Positions 44,883 to 54,275 of a stretch of 63,050 nucleotides of DNA are shown one piece after another; position 1 is the stretch's first letter; the number at the start of each line of letters is the position of its first letter. Location: assembly GCF_012911005.2 (NCBI RefSeq), contig NZ_WTVS01000031.1:1-63050 (forward strand), given 5' to 3'. This DNA comes from Aromatoleum toluolicum (GTDB lineage Bacteria > Pseudomonadota > Gammaproteobacteria > Burkholderiales > Rhodocyclaceae). The notes below the pieces were generated by a model, which was not told the DNA's origin, searched no databases, and saw only the letters and a list, made by a program, of their open reading frames with translations. The translations under genes were made by a program, and so were the position numbers.

Positions 44883-45545
44883 TCAGTGCGCGGGCGTGGG
44901 CGGCGCCGCCGCGGGGTGCACCGGCAGCACCTGCGGCGGCAGCGCCGGCGTGCCGTCCGGATTCACGCTGTGGCAGCGGTAGCAGTTGCGGTGCGTGATG
45001 AAGGCGACGCGGTCGTGGCACTTGCCGCAGAACTGGCCGCGGAAGATGTCCTCCATGCGGATCTGCGTGCTGCCGGCCTTTTCCGCGAACGGGTCGGGGT
45101 GGCAGTTCTTGCAGTCCAGCCACTCGGTATGCGCGCGGTGCGGGAAGCGCACGTTGGGCATCTGCTTGGTGTTGCGCAGGATCACGTCCAGGTCGAGCGG
45201 CGGCTCGCGGTCCTTGCCGTCGATGCGCTGGCGCGGCTTGATCAGCCCCTGGCGCAGCGCGTTCATCCAGTCGACCTTGCCGTCGCGGTCGCGCGGCAGG
45301 TCGCCCAGCGCCTCGTCGGCGCGCTGCAGGCGCTCGTAGGCCGGACTGGTGGGATCGTAGAACTCGTCGGTCGCGCGTTGCCGGCCGACCGCACGCGCAG
45401 CCGCTGCGGTCGTCGCGGCCGGCACCTCTTCCTCCGCAGGCGGCACTTCCACCGTCTTCAGGGCCGCGCCGGCATGCGGAACCCCCGCGTACAGGACGAC
45501 CGCGACCAACAGGCCACCCAGACGACGCACGATATTTTTTCCCAT
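44883..45545 (-). CDS. triheme c7-type cytochrome, paralogue of the window's first gene
   Basis: The 220-aa protein has a signal or anchor segment (about residues 8-28), a Glu/Ala/Thr-rich linker and three haem motifs (CKNCH, CGKCH, CYRCH). It shares RFPHRAHTEWLDC, RMEDIFRGQFCGKC and VAF with the protein at 1-505. The C-terminus is Pro/Ala/His-rich. It is probably a periplasmic electron carrier. A candidate sigma54 promoter lies at 45596-45611 on its strand, about 40 bases of leader away, with a palindrome further upstream at 45753. Confidence 0.9.
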   Translation of the reverse strand: MGKNIVRRLGGLLVAVVLYAGVPHAGAALKTVEVPPAEEEVPAATTAAAARAVGRQRATDEFYDPTSPAYERLQRADEALGDLPRDRDGKVDWMNALRQGLIKPRQRIDGKDREPPLDLDVILRNTKQMPNVRFPHRAHTEWLDCKNCHPDPFAEKAGSTQIRMEDIFRGQFCGKCHDRVAFITHRNCYRCHSVNPDGTPALPPQVLPVHPAAAPPTPAH

Positions 45546-45595
45546 CAGCTCAACATCCCCACCCAACTTCGCCCCACCCGACTACGGGTGATGCA

Positions 45596-45611
45596 TGCAA
45601 GTTCGGCACCC
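45596..45611 (-). promoter_or_regulatory. candidate sigma54 promoter of the triheme cytochrome
   Basis: On the minus strand it reads GGTGCC-GAAC-TTGCA. The -12 part is perfect and GG-N10-GC spacing is correct, but the -24 part matches only three of six bases. Confidence 0.4.
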
Positions 45612-45752
45612 GGCCGCGCGCCGCGCTGTCGCGCGGAGCGCATTCTGCCTCGTCCGCAGCCCAGCCGCCACCCTGCGGCTCGCCACGCTTGCGCCTTCGC
45701 GGCGGCCCGGCCACGCCGGCGCGTTCCCATAGTCGGCGACACGCGACAGTGG

Positions 45753-45770
45753 ATTCCCGCAATCGGGAAT
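45753..45770. promoter_or_regulatory. palindrome ATTCCCG-CAAT-CGGGAAT, candidate UAS
   Basis: Perfect 7-bp arms with a 4-base spacer. The shape is the same as the palindrome at 1552-1567 (TTCCxG-N4-CxGGAA). It lies about 175 bases upstream of the predicted cytochrome start and about 110 bases before creA. Confidence 0.45.
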
Positions 45771-45879
45771 GCAGGCGCTCTGCCGGCCGTCCGCTCTATA
45801 CTCGATGCATGTCCCGGATGCAGCGACGGCGCATCCGGATGACACCCCGATCGTTGAACCGCATGGGAAACTGCCACGC

Positions 45880-46365
45880 ATGAGAACCGCCCTGTACCGC
45901 CTCTTCACGACCACGCTGCTCGCCGTCGGCCTCGCCGCGGGCGGCGCGTGGGCCGAGCCGCTGGCCGAGGTGTCGACCGTCTGGAAGCTGATCGGCCCGA
46001 ACCACAAGATCGTCGTCGAAGCCTACGACGACCCGATCGTCGAAGGCATCACCTGCTACGTATCGCGCGCCAAGACCGGCGGCCTGTCGGGCGCTTTCGG
46101 ACTCGCCGAGGACGTCGCCGAGGCATCCATCGCCTGCCGCCAGGTGGGCCCGGTGCGCATCACGAAACCGCTGCCGCCCAAGGAGGAGGTGTTTTCGGAG
46201 CGCCAGTCCATCCTGTTCAAGCGCCTGCAGGTCGTGCGCATGGTCGACGTGAAGCGCAACGTGCTGGTGTATCTGACCTACTCGGACAAGATCATCGAGG
46301 GCAGCCCGCAGAACAGCGTCACGGCCGTCGCGGTCGATCGCGGCACGCCGATCCCGATGCGCTGA
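45880..46365 (+). CDS. creA: CreA family protein
   Basis: The 161-aa protein has a signal peptide (residues 1-25, GGAWAEP) and close similarity to Cre[52 protein letters not shown] and [13 protein letters not shown]. It is periplasmic with unknown function. The start at 45880 gives the normal signal; earlier frames do not. Confidence 0.93.
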   Translation: MRTALYRLFTTTLLAVGLAAGGAWAEPLAEVSTVWKLIGPNHKIVVEAYDDPIVEGITCYVSRAKTGGLSGAFGLAEDVAEASIACRQVGPVRITKPLPPKEEVFSERQSILFKRLQVVRMVDVKRNVLVYLTYSDKIIEGSPQNSVTAVAVDRGTPIPMR

Positions 46366-46367
46366 AA

Positions 46368-46406
46368 CGACAAGGGGGCCGCGCTTGCGCGCGGGCCCCC
46401 TTGTCG
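46368..46406. terminator. long hairpin between convergent creA and lipoprotein genes
   Basis: A perfect 13-bp stem (CGACAAGGGGGCC / GGCCCCCTTGTCG) has a GC-rich loop. There is no T tract on either side, but the position, directly after creA and 38 bases before the convergent stop, fits a shared bidirectional terminator. Confidence 0.65.
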
Positions 46407-46443
46407 CATGCCGCGACCTGCATGGGCAGGCCGCGGGTCCGGC

Positions 46444-47154
46444 TTACTTGTTCACGCGCACCGCGCTCGCAAACACGATCTGGTCGAACTTGCGGTTCAG
46501 CGAGGTGCTGGTGAAGTTCGTCATTACCATGCCGTCGCCCCAGCTCACCTTGTCGCCCGCCTGCGCCTGCGTGACCGGCGCGGCAACCCACACGATGTTG
46601 CCGTTCTGCTGCACTTCCAGATAGGTGTAGCCACCGCCGGTCAGAACGCTCTTGACCTCGCCGCTGCTGCCGGCGGGCGCTGCGGCCTGGGCTGCAGGCT
46701 GGGCGGCGCCCATCGGCGGATGCGCCCCGCCCGCGGTGCCGGCCATCGGCTGGGTGCCATGCGGTGCGACGCCGGTCGGCGCGGCGCCGGCGGGACCCCA
46801 GGCGTTCACGAACAGGATGCGATCGAAGGTGCGACCCAGCGACTTCGACGCGAAATTGGTCATCACGGCCGAATCGCCCCACTGCACGGTGTCGCCGACC
46901 TGCACCGAGATCTGGCCGCCGGCGATCCACACCTTCTCGCCGTTAGCCTGCTCGACTTCGGCATAGGAGTAGCCACCGCCCTGCAGCAGCTGCAGGATCT
47001 TGCCGGAATTCGGGGCCGCGGCGGACACGGCCGCGGGAACAGCCGGCGCTGCGGCCTGAGGCGCCGGACTGGCGGGCGCGGCAGCCTCTTCTTTCTTCGA
47101 ACACGCGGCAAGGCCGACCGAGGCGGCCACAGCGACCAACAACCAGGGCTTCAC
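46444..47154 (-). CDS. lipoprotein with a duplicated beta domain (GTG start)
   Basis: The 236-aa protein has a lipoprotein signal (WLLVAVAASVGLAACSKK, lipobox LAAC) and an Ala/Pro linker. Two repeats of about 70 residues follow, each with a L-x-GGGYxYxEVxQ segment, a V-W-I/V-A segment, a GDxVxWGD segment, VMTNF and a final FDxIxF. GTG at 47154 is the only start that fits, with GGAG 8 bases upstream. The GGYTY-EV-VWVA pattern is reminiscent of NrfJ-like periplasmic proteins, but I am not sure of the family. Confidence 0.8.
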   Translation of the reverse strand: MKPWLLVAVAASVGLAACSKKEEAAAPASPAPQAAAPAVPAAVSAAAPNSGKILQLLQGGGYSYAEVEQANGEKVWIAGGQISVQVGDTVQWGDSAVMTNFASKSLGRTFDRILFVNAWGPAGAAPTGVAPHGTQPMAGTAGGAHPPMGAAQPAAQAAAPAGSSGEVKSVLTGGGYTYLEVQQNGNIVWVAAPVTQAQAGDKVSWGDGMVMTNFTSTSLNRKFDQIVFASAVRVNK

Positions 47155-47516
47155 AGGATTTTCTCCGTAAATGTCACGACCGACTGGCCGCGAAACTGTG
47201 AATTTTAGCACGCAAAAACCAGTCCACCAGAACCCGCAGCGGTGGCCACGACGCTGCCCGCTTCGGGCAAGGTCGTCCATCGCGACACTGCATCGGCGCC
47301 TGCCGCCGTCCCTGCGCCGTGCGATAATTCACATTCGGGCAATACGGACCGATCAGTGTATCGGTCGCCCGCAGGCAGTTGCGGTCTGGGTACCGCATCG
47401 TTCGTTCGACGGAGCGCCACGGCGTTCGCGTCTTGCAAATCCCGGCGGCTTCCGCACCGGGATGGATGTGGCGTCGCGTGCACGCACGCGGTCACGAGAG
47501 AATCGGGAGAGGATTC
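47155..47516. other. divergent intergenic region before the lipoprotein and the TlpA-type gene
   Basis: In 362 bp there is no supported gene. Visible elements are a minus-strand extended -10-like TGCTAAAAT (TAAAAT at 47202-47207) and a perfect inverted repeat GACCGAT-N6-ATCGGTC at 47347-47366. Confidence 0.5.
47347..47366. promoter_or_regulatory. inverted repeat GACCGAT-N6-ATCGGTC
   Basis: Perfect 7-bp arms lie in the divergent region, about 150 bases before the TlpA-type start. Possible operator; family unknown. Confidence 0.35.
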
Positions 47517-48074
<558 letters not shown>

Positions 48075-48093
48075 AGCGAAGAGACGATCGATC

Positions 48094-49203
48094 ATGAACC
48101 GCAGAAACTTCCTCAAGACCTCGACGATTGCCGCCGGCCTCGCGCTGCCGACATGGAGCCGCGCAGCCGCCCCCGCCGCGCCCGCCTTCACGCCCCGCGC
48201 GGAGAACGGCTGGCGGGTGTTCGAACTCGTCACGCGCGTCGAACCCGTCGCCAGCGACGGCCCGACCCAGGTGTGGATCCCGCTGCCGGCCGTGGCGCAG
48301 ACGGACTGGAGCCGTCCGATGGGCAACCTGTGGAGCGGCAACGCGACCGGCATGTACATCGCGACCGACCCGGTGTACGGCGCGGCGATGCTGCACGCGG
48401 TCTGGCCCGAGGCAAGCGCGGCGCCGGCGATCGAGATCGTCAGCCGCTGCGCGACGCGCGATCGCGCCGTCGACCTCGCCCACGGCGGCCGCATGCCCAG
48501 GCTGGCCGCCGCCGAACGCGCGCTGTACACCCGCGCGACGGCGATGCTGCCGACCGACGGCATCGTGCTCGACACCGCGCGCGAGATCACGCGCGGGGCA
48601 AAAAGCGACGAGGACAAGGCGCGCGCGATCTACGACTGGATCGTCACGAACACCTTCCGCAATCCGAAGACGCGCGGCTGCGGGCTCGGCGACATCCGCG
48701 CGATGCTGGAGACGGGCGACCTCTCCGGCAAGTGCGCCGACCTCAACGCGCTGTACGTCGGCCTCGCGCGCGCGGTGGGTGTGCCGGCGCGCGACGTGTA
48801 TGGCGTCCGCGTCGCCGACTCGCGCTACGGCTACAAGAGCCTGGGCAAGAGCGGCGACGTGTCGAAGGCGCAGCACTGCCGCGCCGAGGTATGGCTGGAG
48901 CACGCCGGCTGGGTGCCGGTCGACCCCGCCGACGTGCGCAAGGTCGCACTCGAAGAGCCGCCCGGCGGACTGCCGCTGGCCGACCCCAAGGTCGTCGCCG
49001 CGCGCAATACGCTGTTCGGCGCGTGGGAGATGAACTGGCTCGCGTACAACTTCGGCCACGACATCCGCCTGCCCGGCAGCGACGGCCCCGAGGCCCCCTT
49101 CCTGATGTATCCGCAGGGCGAGAACCGCGACGGACGCTTCGACAGCCTGGACCCGGCGAACTTCCGCTACACGCTGACGTCGCGCGAGATCACCGCCGGC
49201 TGA
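48094..49203 (+). CDS. Tat-exported transglutaminase-like protein
   Basis: The 369-aa protein has a twin-arginine leader (NRRNFLKTSTIAAGLALP) and a transglutaminase/protease core. The core contains the catalytic Cys in LSGKCADLNALYVGLARA, His in QHCRAEVWLE and Asp in WVPVDPADVRK. It could be a periplasmic peptidase or amide-bond enzyme. It lies 19 bases after the TlpA-type gene. Confidence 0.88.
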   Translation: MNRRNFLKTSTIAAGLALPTWSRAAAPAAPAFTPRAENGWRVFELVTRVEPVASDGPTQVWIPLPAVAQTDWSRPMGNLWSGNATGMYIATDPVYGAAMLHAVWPEASAAPAIEIVSRCATRDRAVDLAHGGRMPRLAAAERALYTRATAMLPTDGIVLDTAREITRGAKSDEDKARAIYDWIVTNTFRNPKTRGCGLGDIRAMLETGDLSGKCADLNALYVGLARAVGVPARDVYGVRVADSRYGYKSLGKSGDVSKAQHCRAEVWLEHAGWVPVDPADVRKVALEEPPGGLPLADPKVVAARNTLFGAWEMNWLAYNFGHDIRLPGSDGPEAPFLMYPQGENRDGRFDSLDPANFRYTLTSREITAG

Positions 49204-49261
49204 GCCCGCTGCGATGACGCAGGCCCGGCACGTGACCGCCGGGCTTGCTATCATCGGCGGG

Positions 49262-50131
49262 ATGAAAGCTTCCCACTGCGAGCAGCTCGACATCCGCGGG
49301 CTGCGCTACAACGTCCGCCACTGGGGCGCCGCGGACGCCCCGGCCGTATTCTTCCTGCACGGCTGGATGGATAACTCCGCGACCTTCCAGTTCCTCGTCG
49401 ATGCGCTTGCGCACGAATGGCACGTGATCGCGCCCGACTGGCGCGGCTACGGCGCGAGCGAGTGGCTCGGCCGCCCGTACTGGTTCCCCGACTACTACGG
49501 CGACCTCGACGCACTGCTCGCGCACTTTTCCCCGGACCGCCCGGCACGCATCGTCGGACACAGCATGGGCGCGGCGATCTCGTCGACGTATGCGGGCGTG
49601 CGCCCCGAACGCGTCGCGCAGCTCGTGATGATGGACTTCCTCGGCCTCAGCGCCACGACCGAACAGGATGCGCCCGGGCAGCTCGCCGGCTGGCTCGACA
49701 GCCTGCGCAAGGAACAGCCGGTGCGCGGCTATCCCGATCACGACGCCTTCGCCCGCCGGCTGCAACTCGCCAATCCGCGACTGAGCGACGCGCGTGCGGA
49801 CTTCCTCGCACGCAACGTCTCGCACACGCTGCCCGACGGCCGGGTGACGATGGCCGGCGACCCGTGGCACAAGGTGGCGGCGCCGGTGCGTTACCAAGCC
49901 GGCGACGTGATGGCCTCCTGGCGCGGCATCCGGGCGCCGGTGCTGATGCTGCTGGCCGACAAGGGCTACGTGGCCGAGCGCTTCGCCGACGCGCCCGCGG
50001 AGATCGAGCGCCGCCTCGCGTGTTTCGCGGACCTGCGGCGCGTGACGATCACCGATTCCGGCCACAACCTGCAGCACGACCAGCCGGAGCAGGTGGCGGT
50101 GGCGATCGAGGCCTTCCTCGCGCGCGACTGA
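49262..50131 (+). CDS. alpha/beta hydrolase
   Basis: The 289-aa cytoplasmic enzyme has an oxyanion-region HGWMD, nucleophile elbow GHSMGA (Ser nucleophile), an acid residue in the C-terminal half and His in DSGHNLQHDQPE. The ATG at 49262 removes a non-family N-terminal extension that a start at 49214 would add. Substrate unknown. It is convergent with the LplT-PlsC fusion. Confidence 0.87.
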   Translation: MKASHCEQLDIRGLRYNVRHWGAADAPAVFFLHGWMDNSATFQFLVDALAHEWHVIAPDWRGYGASEWLGRPYWFPDYYGDLDALLAHFSPDRPARIVGHSMGAAISSTYAGVRPERVAQLVMMDFLGLSATTEQDAPGQLAGWLDSLRKEQPVRGYPDHDAFARRLQLANPRLSDARADFLARNVSHTLPDGRVTMAGDPWHKVAAPVRYQAGDVMASWRGIRAPVLMLLADKGYVAERFADAPAEIERRLACFADLRRVTITDSGHNLQHDQPEQVAVAIEAFLARD

Positions 50132-52012
50132 CTAGCGCATCTCGCCGCGCAGTCCGGCGATCGCCGCCTGCAGGCTTTCGGGCGTCGCCGCGTCGGGCGC
50201 GAAGGGAGTGCCGCCGACCAGCTCGATGCGGCTGAACAGCCCGCGGCGCAACGGCCGGCTCAGCGCGGGGCCGTCCTTGCGGCTGAAGCTGCTGCCCCAC
50301 AGGCCGCGCAGCGCCACCGGCACGACCGGCACCGGGGTGCGCTCGACGATGCGGCGGATACCGGGGCGGAACGGCTTCAGCTCGCCGTCGTCGGTGATGC
50401 GCCCTTCCGGGAATATGCCTACCAGTTCGCCGGCTTCGAGCGCCCGCGCGACCTCTTCGAAGGCGCGCTCCATCATCGCCGCATCCTCCTTCGCCGGCGC
50501 GATCGGGATCGCCCGGCTGGAGCGGAACACGAAGGACAGGATCGGCCAGCGGAAGATTTGGTGATCCATGACGAAGCGGATCGGGCGGCGCGACGCGGCC
50601 GTGATCACCAGCGCATCGACGAAGCTGACGTGGTTGGCGACGATCAGCGCCGGCCCCTCTTCCGGGATGTGCTCGACGCCCTTCACGCGCAGGCGATAGA
50701 CCGTGTGCACGAGCAGCCACACGATGAAGCGCACGAGGAATTCGGGCACCAGCGTGTAGATGTAGACCGCCACCGCGGCGTTGAGCACGGCGGTGATCAG
50801 GATCAGCTGCGGGATCGTGAAGCCGGCGGCGAGCAGGCCCGCGCCGAGCCCCGCGGCGACGACCATGAAGGCGGCGTTGAGGATGTTGTTGCCGGCGATG
50901 ATGCGCGAGCGGTGCGCGGGTTCCGAGCGCGCCTGCACCAGCGCGTACAGCGGCACGATGAAGAAACCGCCGAACACGCCGATCATCACGAGGTCGAAGA
51001 GCGCGCGCCACGTCACCGGATCGGCCAGCACGGCCGCAAGCGGCAGGGCCTCGCCGGCGTGCGCGGCGACCGGACTGGTCCACCACAGGTCGAAGGCGAA
51101 TATGGACAGGCCGATCGAGCCGAAGGGCACGAGGCCGATCTCGACGTGCTTGCCGGAGAGCTTCTCGCACAACAGGGAGCCGACGCCGATGCCGACCGAG
51201 AACAGCGCCAGCAGCAGCGTCACCGCATGCTCGTCGCCGCCCAGCACGTCCTTCGCGTAGCCGGGGAACTGCGACAGGAACAGCGCGCCGTAGAACCAGA
51301 ACCACGAGATGCCGAGGATGGACAGGAACACGGTGCGATTGCCGCGCGTGAAGCCGATGTTGCGCCAGGTCTCGGTGAGCGGATTCCAGTTGATCCGCAG
51401 TGTCGGATCGGCCGCCGGCGCGACAGGAATCGCGCGGCTCGTCAGGTAGCCCGCCACCGCGACCGCCAGCACCGCCGCCGACAGCCATGCCGCGCCACCC
51501 GGCAGCGCGATCGTCACGCCGCCGGCGATCGTGCCGAGCAGGATCGCGATGAAGGTGCCGGCCTCGACCAGCGCGTTGCCGCCGACGAGTTCCTCCTCGC
51601 GCAGATACACCGGCAGCACCGCGTATTTCACGGGCCCGAAGATCGTCGAATGCAGGCCCATCAGGAACAGCGCGGCGAACAGCAGCGCCAGCGAGTCGAG
51701 CGCGAAGGCCACCGTCGCGAGCGCCATCACGCCGATCTCGAACAGCTTCACGAAGCGGATCAGGCGCGTCTTCTCGAACTTGTCGGCGAGCTGGCCGGAG
51801 GTCGCCGAGAACAGGAAGAAAGGCAGGATGAACAGCCCCGCGGCAAGGTTCACCAGCACCCCGGGCGGCAGCGTCGTGTAGCGCGCCGCCTGGAAGGTGA
51901 TCAACACCACGAGCGCGTTCTTGTACAGGTTGTCGTTGAAGGCGCCGAGGAACTGGGTGAGGAAGAAGGGCAGGAAGCGCCGCTCGCCCATCAGCTTGAA
52001 TTGCGAACTCAT
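50132..52012 (-). CDS. LplT-like transporter fused to a PlsC-type acyltransferase
   Basis: The 626-aa protein has an MFS half (about residues 1-410; LTQFLGAFNDNLYKNALVV is LplT-like). A 1-acylglycerol-3-phosphate acyltransferase domain follows with NHVSFVD (HX4D) and FPEGRITDDG. LplT flips lysophospholipids across the inner membrane, and the fused domain could re-acylate them. It lies 44 bases after aas, as lplT-aas does in E. coli. Confidence 0.92.
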   Translation of the reverse strand: MSSQFKLMGERRFLPFFLTQFLGAFNDNLYKNALVVLITFQAARYTTLPPGVLVNLAAGLFILPFFLFSATSGQLADKFEKTRLIRFVKLFEIGVMALATVAFALDSLALLFAALFLMGLHSTIFGPVKYAVLPVYLREEELVGGNALVEAGTFIAILLGTIAGGVTIALPGGAAWLSAAVLAVAVAGYLTSRAIPVAPAADPTLRINWNPLTETWRNIGFTRGNRTVFLSILGISWFWFYGALFLSQFPGYAKDVLGGDEHAVTLLLALFSVGIGVGSLLCEKLSGKHVEIGLVPFGSIGLSIFAFDLWWTSPVAAHAGEALPLAAVLADPVTWRALFDLVMIGVFGGFFIVPLYALVQARSEPAHRSRIIAGNNILNAAFMVVAAGLGAGLLAAGFTIPQLILITAVLNAAVAVYIYTLVPEFLVRFIVWLLVHTVYRLRVKGVEHIPEEGPALIVANHVSFVDALVITAASRRPIRFVMDHQIFRWPILSFVFRSSRAIPIAPAKEDAAMMERAFEEVARALEAGELVGIFPEGRITDDGELKPFRPGIRRIVERTPVPVVPVALRGLWGSSFSRKDGPALSRPLRRGLFSRIELVGGTPFAPDAATPESLQAAIAGLRGEMR

Positions 52013-52056
52013 GTCGGGTCCGATGCGGAAATTGGCTGCAAGTATACGGGGCGGGC

Positions 52057-54210
52057 TCAGGCGGCCTGCGCCCAGTGTTTGAGCGTGACGTAATCGATCT
52101 TGCCGGTGCCCAGCAGCGGCAGCGCCTCGACCGGCACGATCTTGCGCGGCACCGCCAGCTCGGGCACACCGAAGTCGCGCGCCGCGGCGAGCAGGCGGTC
52201 GCGGGTGAGGCCGCGGTCGCTCGTGAACAGCACCAGCGCCTCGCCCTTCGCGGCGTCGGCCTGGGTGGAGGCGGCATGCTGGGCGGCCGGCACGGTCGCG
52301 GCGGCGAGCTTCTCGACCGCCTCCAGGCTCACCATCTCGCCGGCGATCTTCGCGAAGCGCTTGACCCGGCCGACGATGCGCACGAAGCCGTCGTCGTCGA
52401 TATCGACGACGTCGCCGGTCTCGTACCAGCCCTCGCCCGCGCTCGACGCCGGCGGCTGCAGCACGCCCGGCTGGTCGACCTTGAGGTAGCCGCTCATCAG
52501 GTTGGGGCCGGACACGTGCAACATGCCGCCCTGCTCGATCCCCGGCACCCGCACGAGGTGCGCCTGCAGGCCGGGCAGGAACTGGCCGACGGTGCCGCTG
52601 CGGTAGGCCATCGGCGTGTTCACCGCCATCACCGGCGCCGTCTCGGTGGCGCCGTAGCCTTCGAAGATGCGGATGCCGAAGCGCTCGAACCACAGCTGGC
52701 GCACCGGCTCGGCGAGCTTCTCGGCGCCGGCGATGACGTAGCGCAGGCGGTAGAAGTCGTAGGGGTGGGCGAAGCGCGCGTAGTTCGCAAGGAAGGTGCT
52801 GGTGCCCAGCAGCACGCTGCAGCCGCGATCGTAGGCGAGCTCGGGGATCACGCGGTAGTGCAGCGGGCTGGGGTAGAGGAACACGTTCGCGCCGGAGAGC
52901 ACCGGCAGCAGCCCGCCCGCGGTGAGGCCGAAGGAGTGGAACAGCGGCAGCGCGTTGAGGATCTTGTCGTCCACCGAGAAATCGACCACCGCGCGGATCT
53001 GCGCGATGTTCGCGAGCAGCGCGCGGTGCGACAGCACGACCCCTTTGGGCTTGCCCTCGGAGCCGGACGTGAACAGGATCACCGCCGCATCCTCGGGCGC
53101 GCCGATCGAGGTCGCCGCGCGCGGGAAACGGATCGCCCACAGCATCAGCCACAGCTTGTCGGCGAGGCCCATGCCGGCGCGCAGGTCTTCGAGATACACG
53201 ACGCGCACGTCGGCACCCCAATCGGCGAGCGCCGCGAGCTTGTCGCCGAGCTTGGCCTGCTCGACGAAGGCGCGCGAGGTGAGGATAGTGCGGATCTGCG
53301 CCGCGGTGCACGCGGCCTGCATGCCGTCGGCACCGGCGGTGTAGTTGAGCATCGCGGGGGTGCGGCGAAACGCGCTCAGGCCGAAGACCAGCGCCAGGGT
53401 CGGCGCGAGGTTGGGCAGCAGGATGCCGACGTTCTCATTGGGCGCGGATTCCTTCGCGACGAGGCGGCCCAGCGCGAGCGCCATCTTGAGGAGGTCGCAG
53501 TAGGAATACTCCTCCTGCTTGAGGTCCTCGACCAGGCGACGCGAACGGCCGTGGATGGTCGCGACGTCGAGCAGCGCCTCGAACAGCGTCTGCTGCGGGC
53601 GGCTGGCGAAGATCATCTCCTGCATGATGCGGCGCATCGCGTCGCCGGCCTTGCGGCGACGCTCGCGCGCGGTCGGCGCGACCGGCACGTCGATGCGCGT
53701 GACCGGGTGGATCGTCAGCGTGAGCTGCGGCAGGAGCCGGCGCGGGAAGCGCCCGCCCATGCGGGAAAAATAGGTGCGCGCGGCGCCGTCGATCTTTACC
53801 GGCAGGATCGTCGCGCCGCTGCGCGCGGCGACGAAAGCGGGGCCGTCGTAGGTCTTCATCAGGCTGCCGGTGGTGGTGATGCGCCCTTCGGGGAAGATCA
53901 CGACCGGACGGCCGGACTCGAGCAGGCGCACGACCTTCTTCATCGCCATCGGGCTCGTCGGATCGACGGCGAGATAATCGACCAGCGACAGCATCAGGCG
54001 GAACCAGCGGTTCCGGGCGACGCCGGTATGCACGACGAACACCGGGTCGAGCGGCAGGAAGAGGCCCAGCAGCAGGCCGTCGAGGAAGGATTCGTGGTTG
54101 GCGATCACGAGCAGGCGGGCGGCGTCGGACGGCGCGCCGCCGCTCACGCGCACACGGAACAGCAGGCGGGCAAGGGTGCGCAGCAGGGGTTTCAGGAGCG
54201 ATCGGAGCAT
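52057..54210 (-). CDS. aas: bifunctional acyltransferase/acyl-ACP synthetase Aas
   Basis: The 717-aa protein is nearly the same length as E. coli Aas. An N-terminal PlsC-like domain (NHESFLD, FPEGRITTTG) is followed by an AMP-binding domain (ILFTSGSEGKPKGVVLSHRA, EGYGATETAP, YETGDVVDIDDDG) and a C-terminal Lys in GTGKIDYVTLK. It activates free fatty acids and re-acylates lysophosphatidylethanolamine. Start MLRSLL at 54210 fits the family. Confidence 0.93.
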   Translation of the reverse strand: MLRSLLKPLLRTLARLLFRVRVSGGAPSDAARLLVIANHESFLDGLLLGLFLPLDPVFVVHTGVARNRWFRLMLSLVDYLAVDPTSPMAMKKVVRLLESGRPVVIFPEGRITTTGSLMKTYDGPAFVAARSGATILPVKIDGAARTYFSRMGGRFPRRLLPQLTLTIHPVTRIDVPVAPTARERRRKAGDAMRRIMQEMIFASRPQQTLFEALLDVATIHGRSRRLVEDLKQEEYSYCDLLKMALALGRLVAKESAPNENVGILLPNLAPTLALVFGLSAFRRTPAMLNYTAGADGMQAACTAAQIRTILTSRAFVEQAKLGDKLAALADWGADVRVVYLEDLRAGMGLADKLWLMLWAIRFPRAATSIGAPEDAAVILFTSGSEGKPKGVVLSHRALLANIAQIRAVVDFSVDDKILNALPLFHSFGLTAGGLLPVLSGANVFLYPSPLHYRVIPELAYDRGCSVLLGTSTFLANYARFAHPYDFYRLRYVIAGAEKLAEPVRQLWFERFGIRIFEGYGATETAPVMAVNTPMAYRSGTVGQFLPGLQAHLVRVPGIEQGGMLHVSGPNLMSGYLKVDQPGVLQPPASSAGEGWYETGDVVDIDDDGFVRIVGRVKRFAKIAGEMVSLEAVEKLAAATVPAAQHAASTQADAAKGEALVLFTSDRGLTRDRLLAAARDFGVPELAVPRKIVPVEALPLLGTGKIDYVTLKHWAQAA

Positions 54211-54275
54211 GGTCGGATATCGTCGTTCGGGTTTCGGGAATGCGGATCGGCGCGAGCGGGGCCAGTATGCAGACG

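Larger units (their letters stand above)
45546..45879. other. divergent control region between triheme cytochrome and creA
   Basis: This 334-bp region has no gene. It holds a minus-strand -24/-12 candidate (45596-45611), a palindrome (45753-45770) and a plus-strand TATACT (45797-45802) that could be a -10 box for creA. No good -35 is seen. Confidence 0.5.

Noticed and set aside
47388-47404. GG-N10-GC string upstream of the TlpA-type gene as a sigma54 promoter
   Set aside because: The -12 part is CCGC rather than TTGC and the -24 part is poor.
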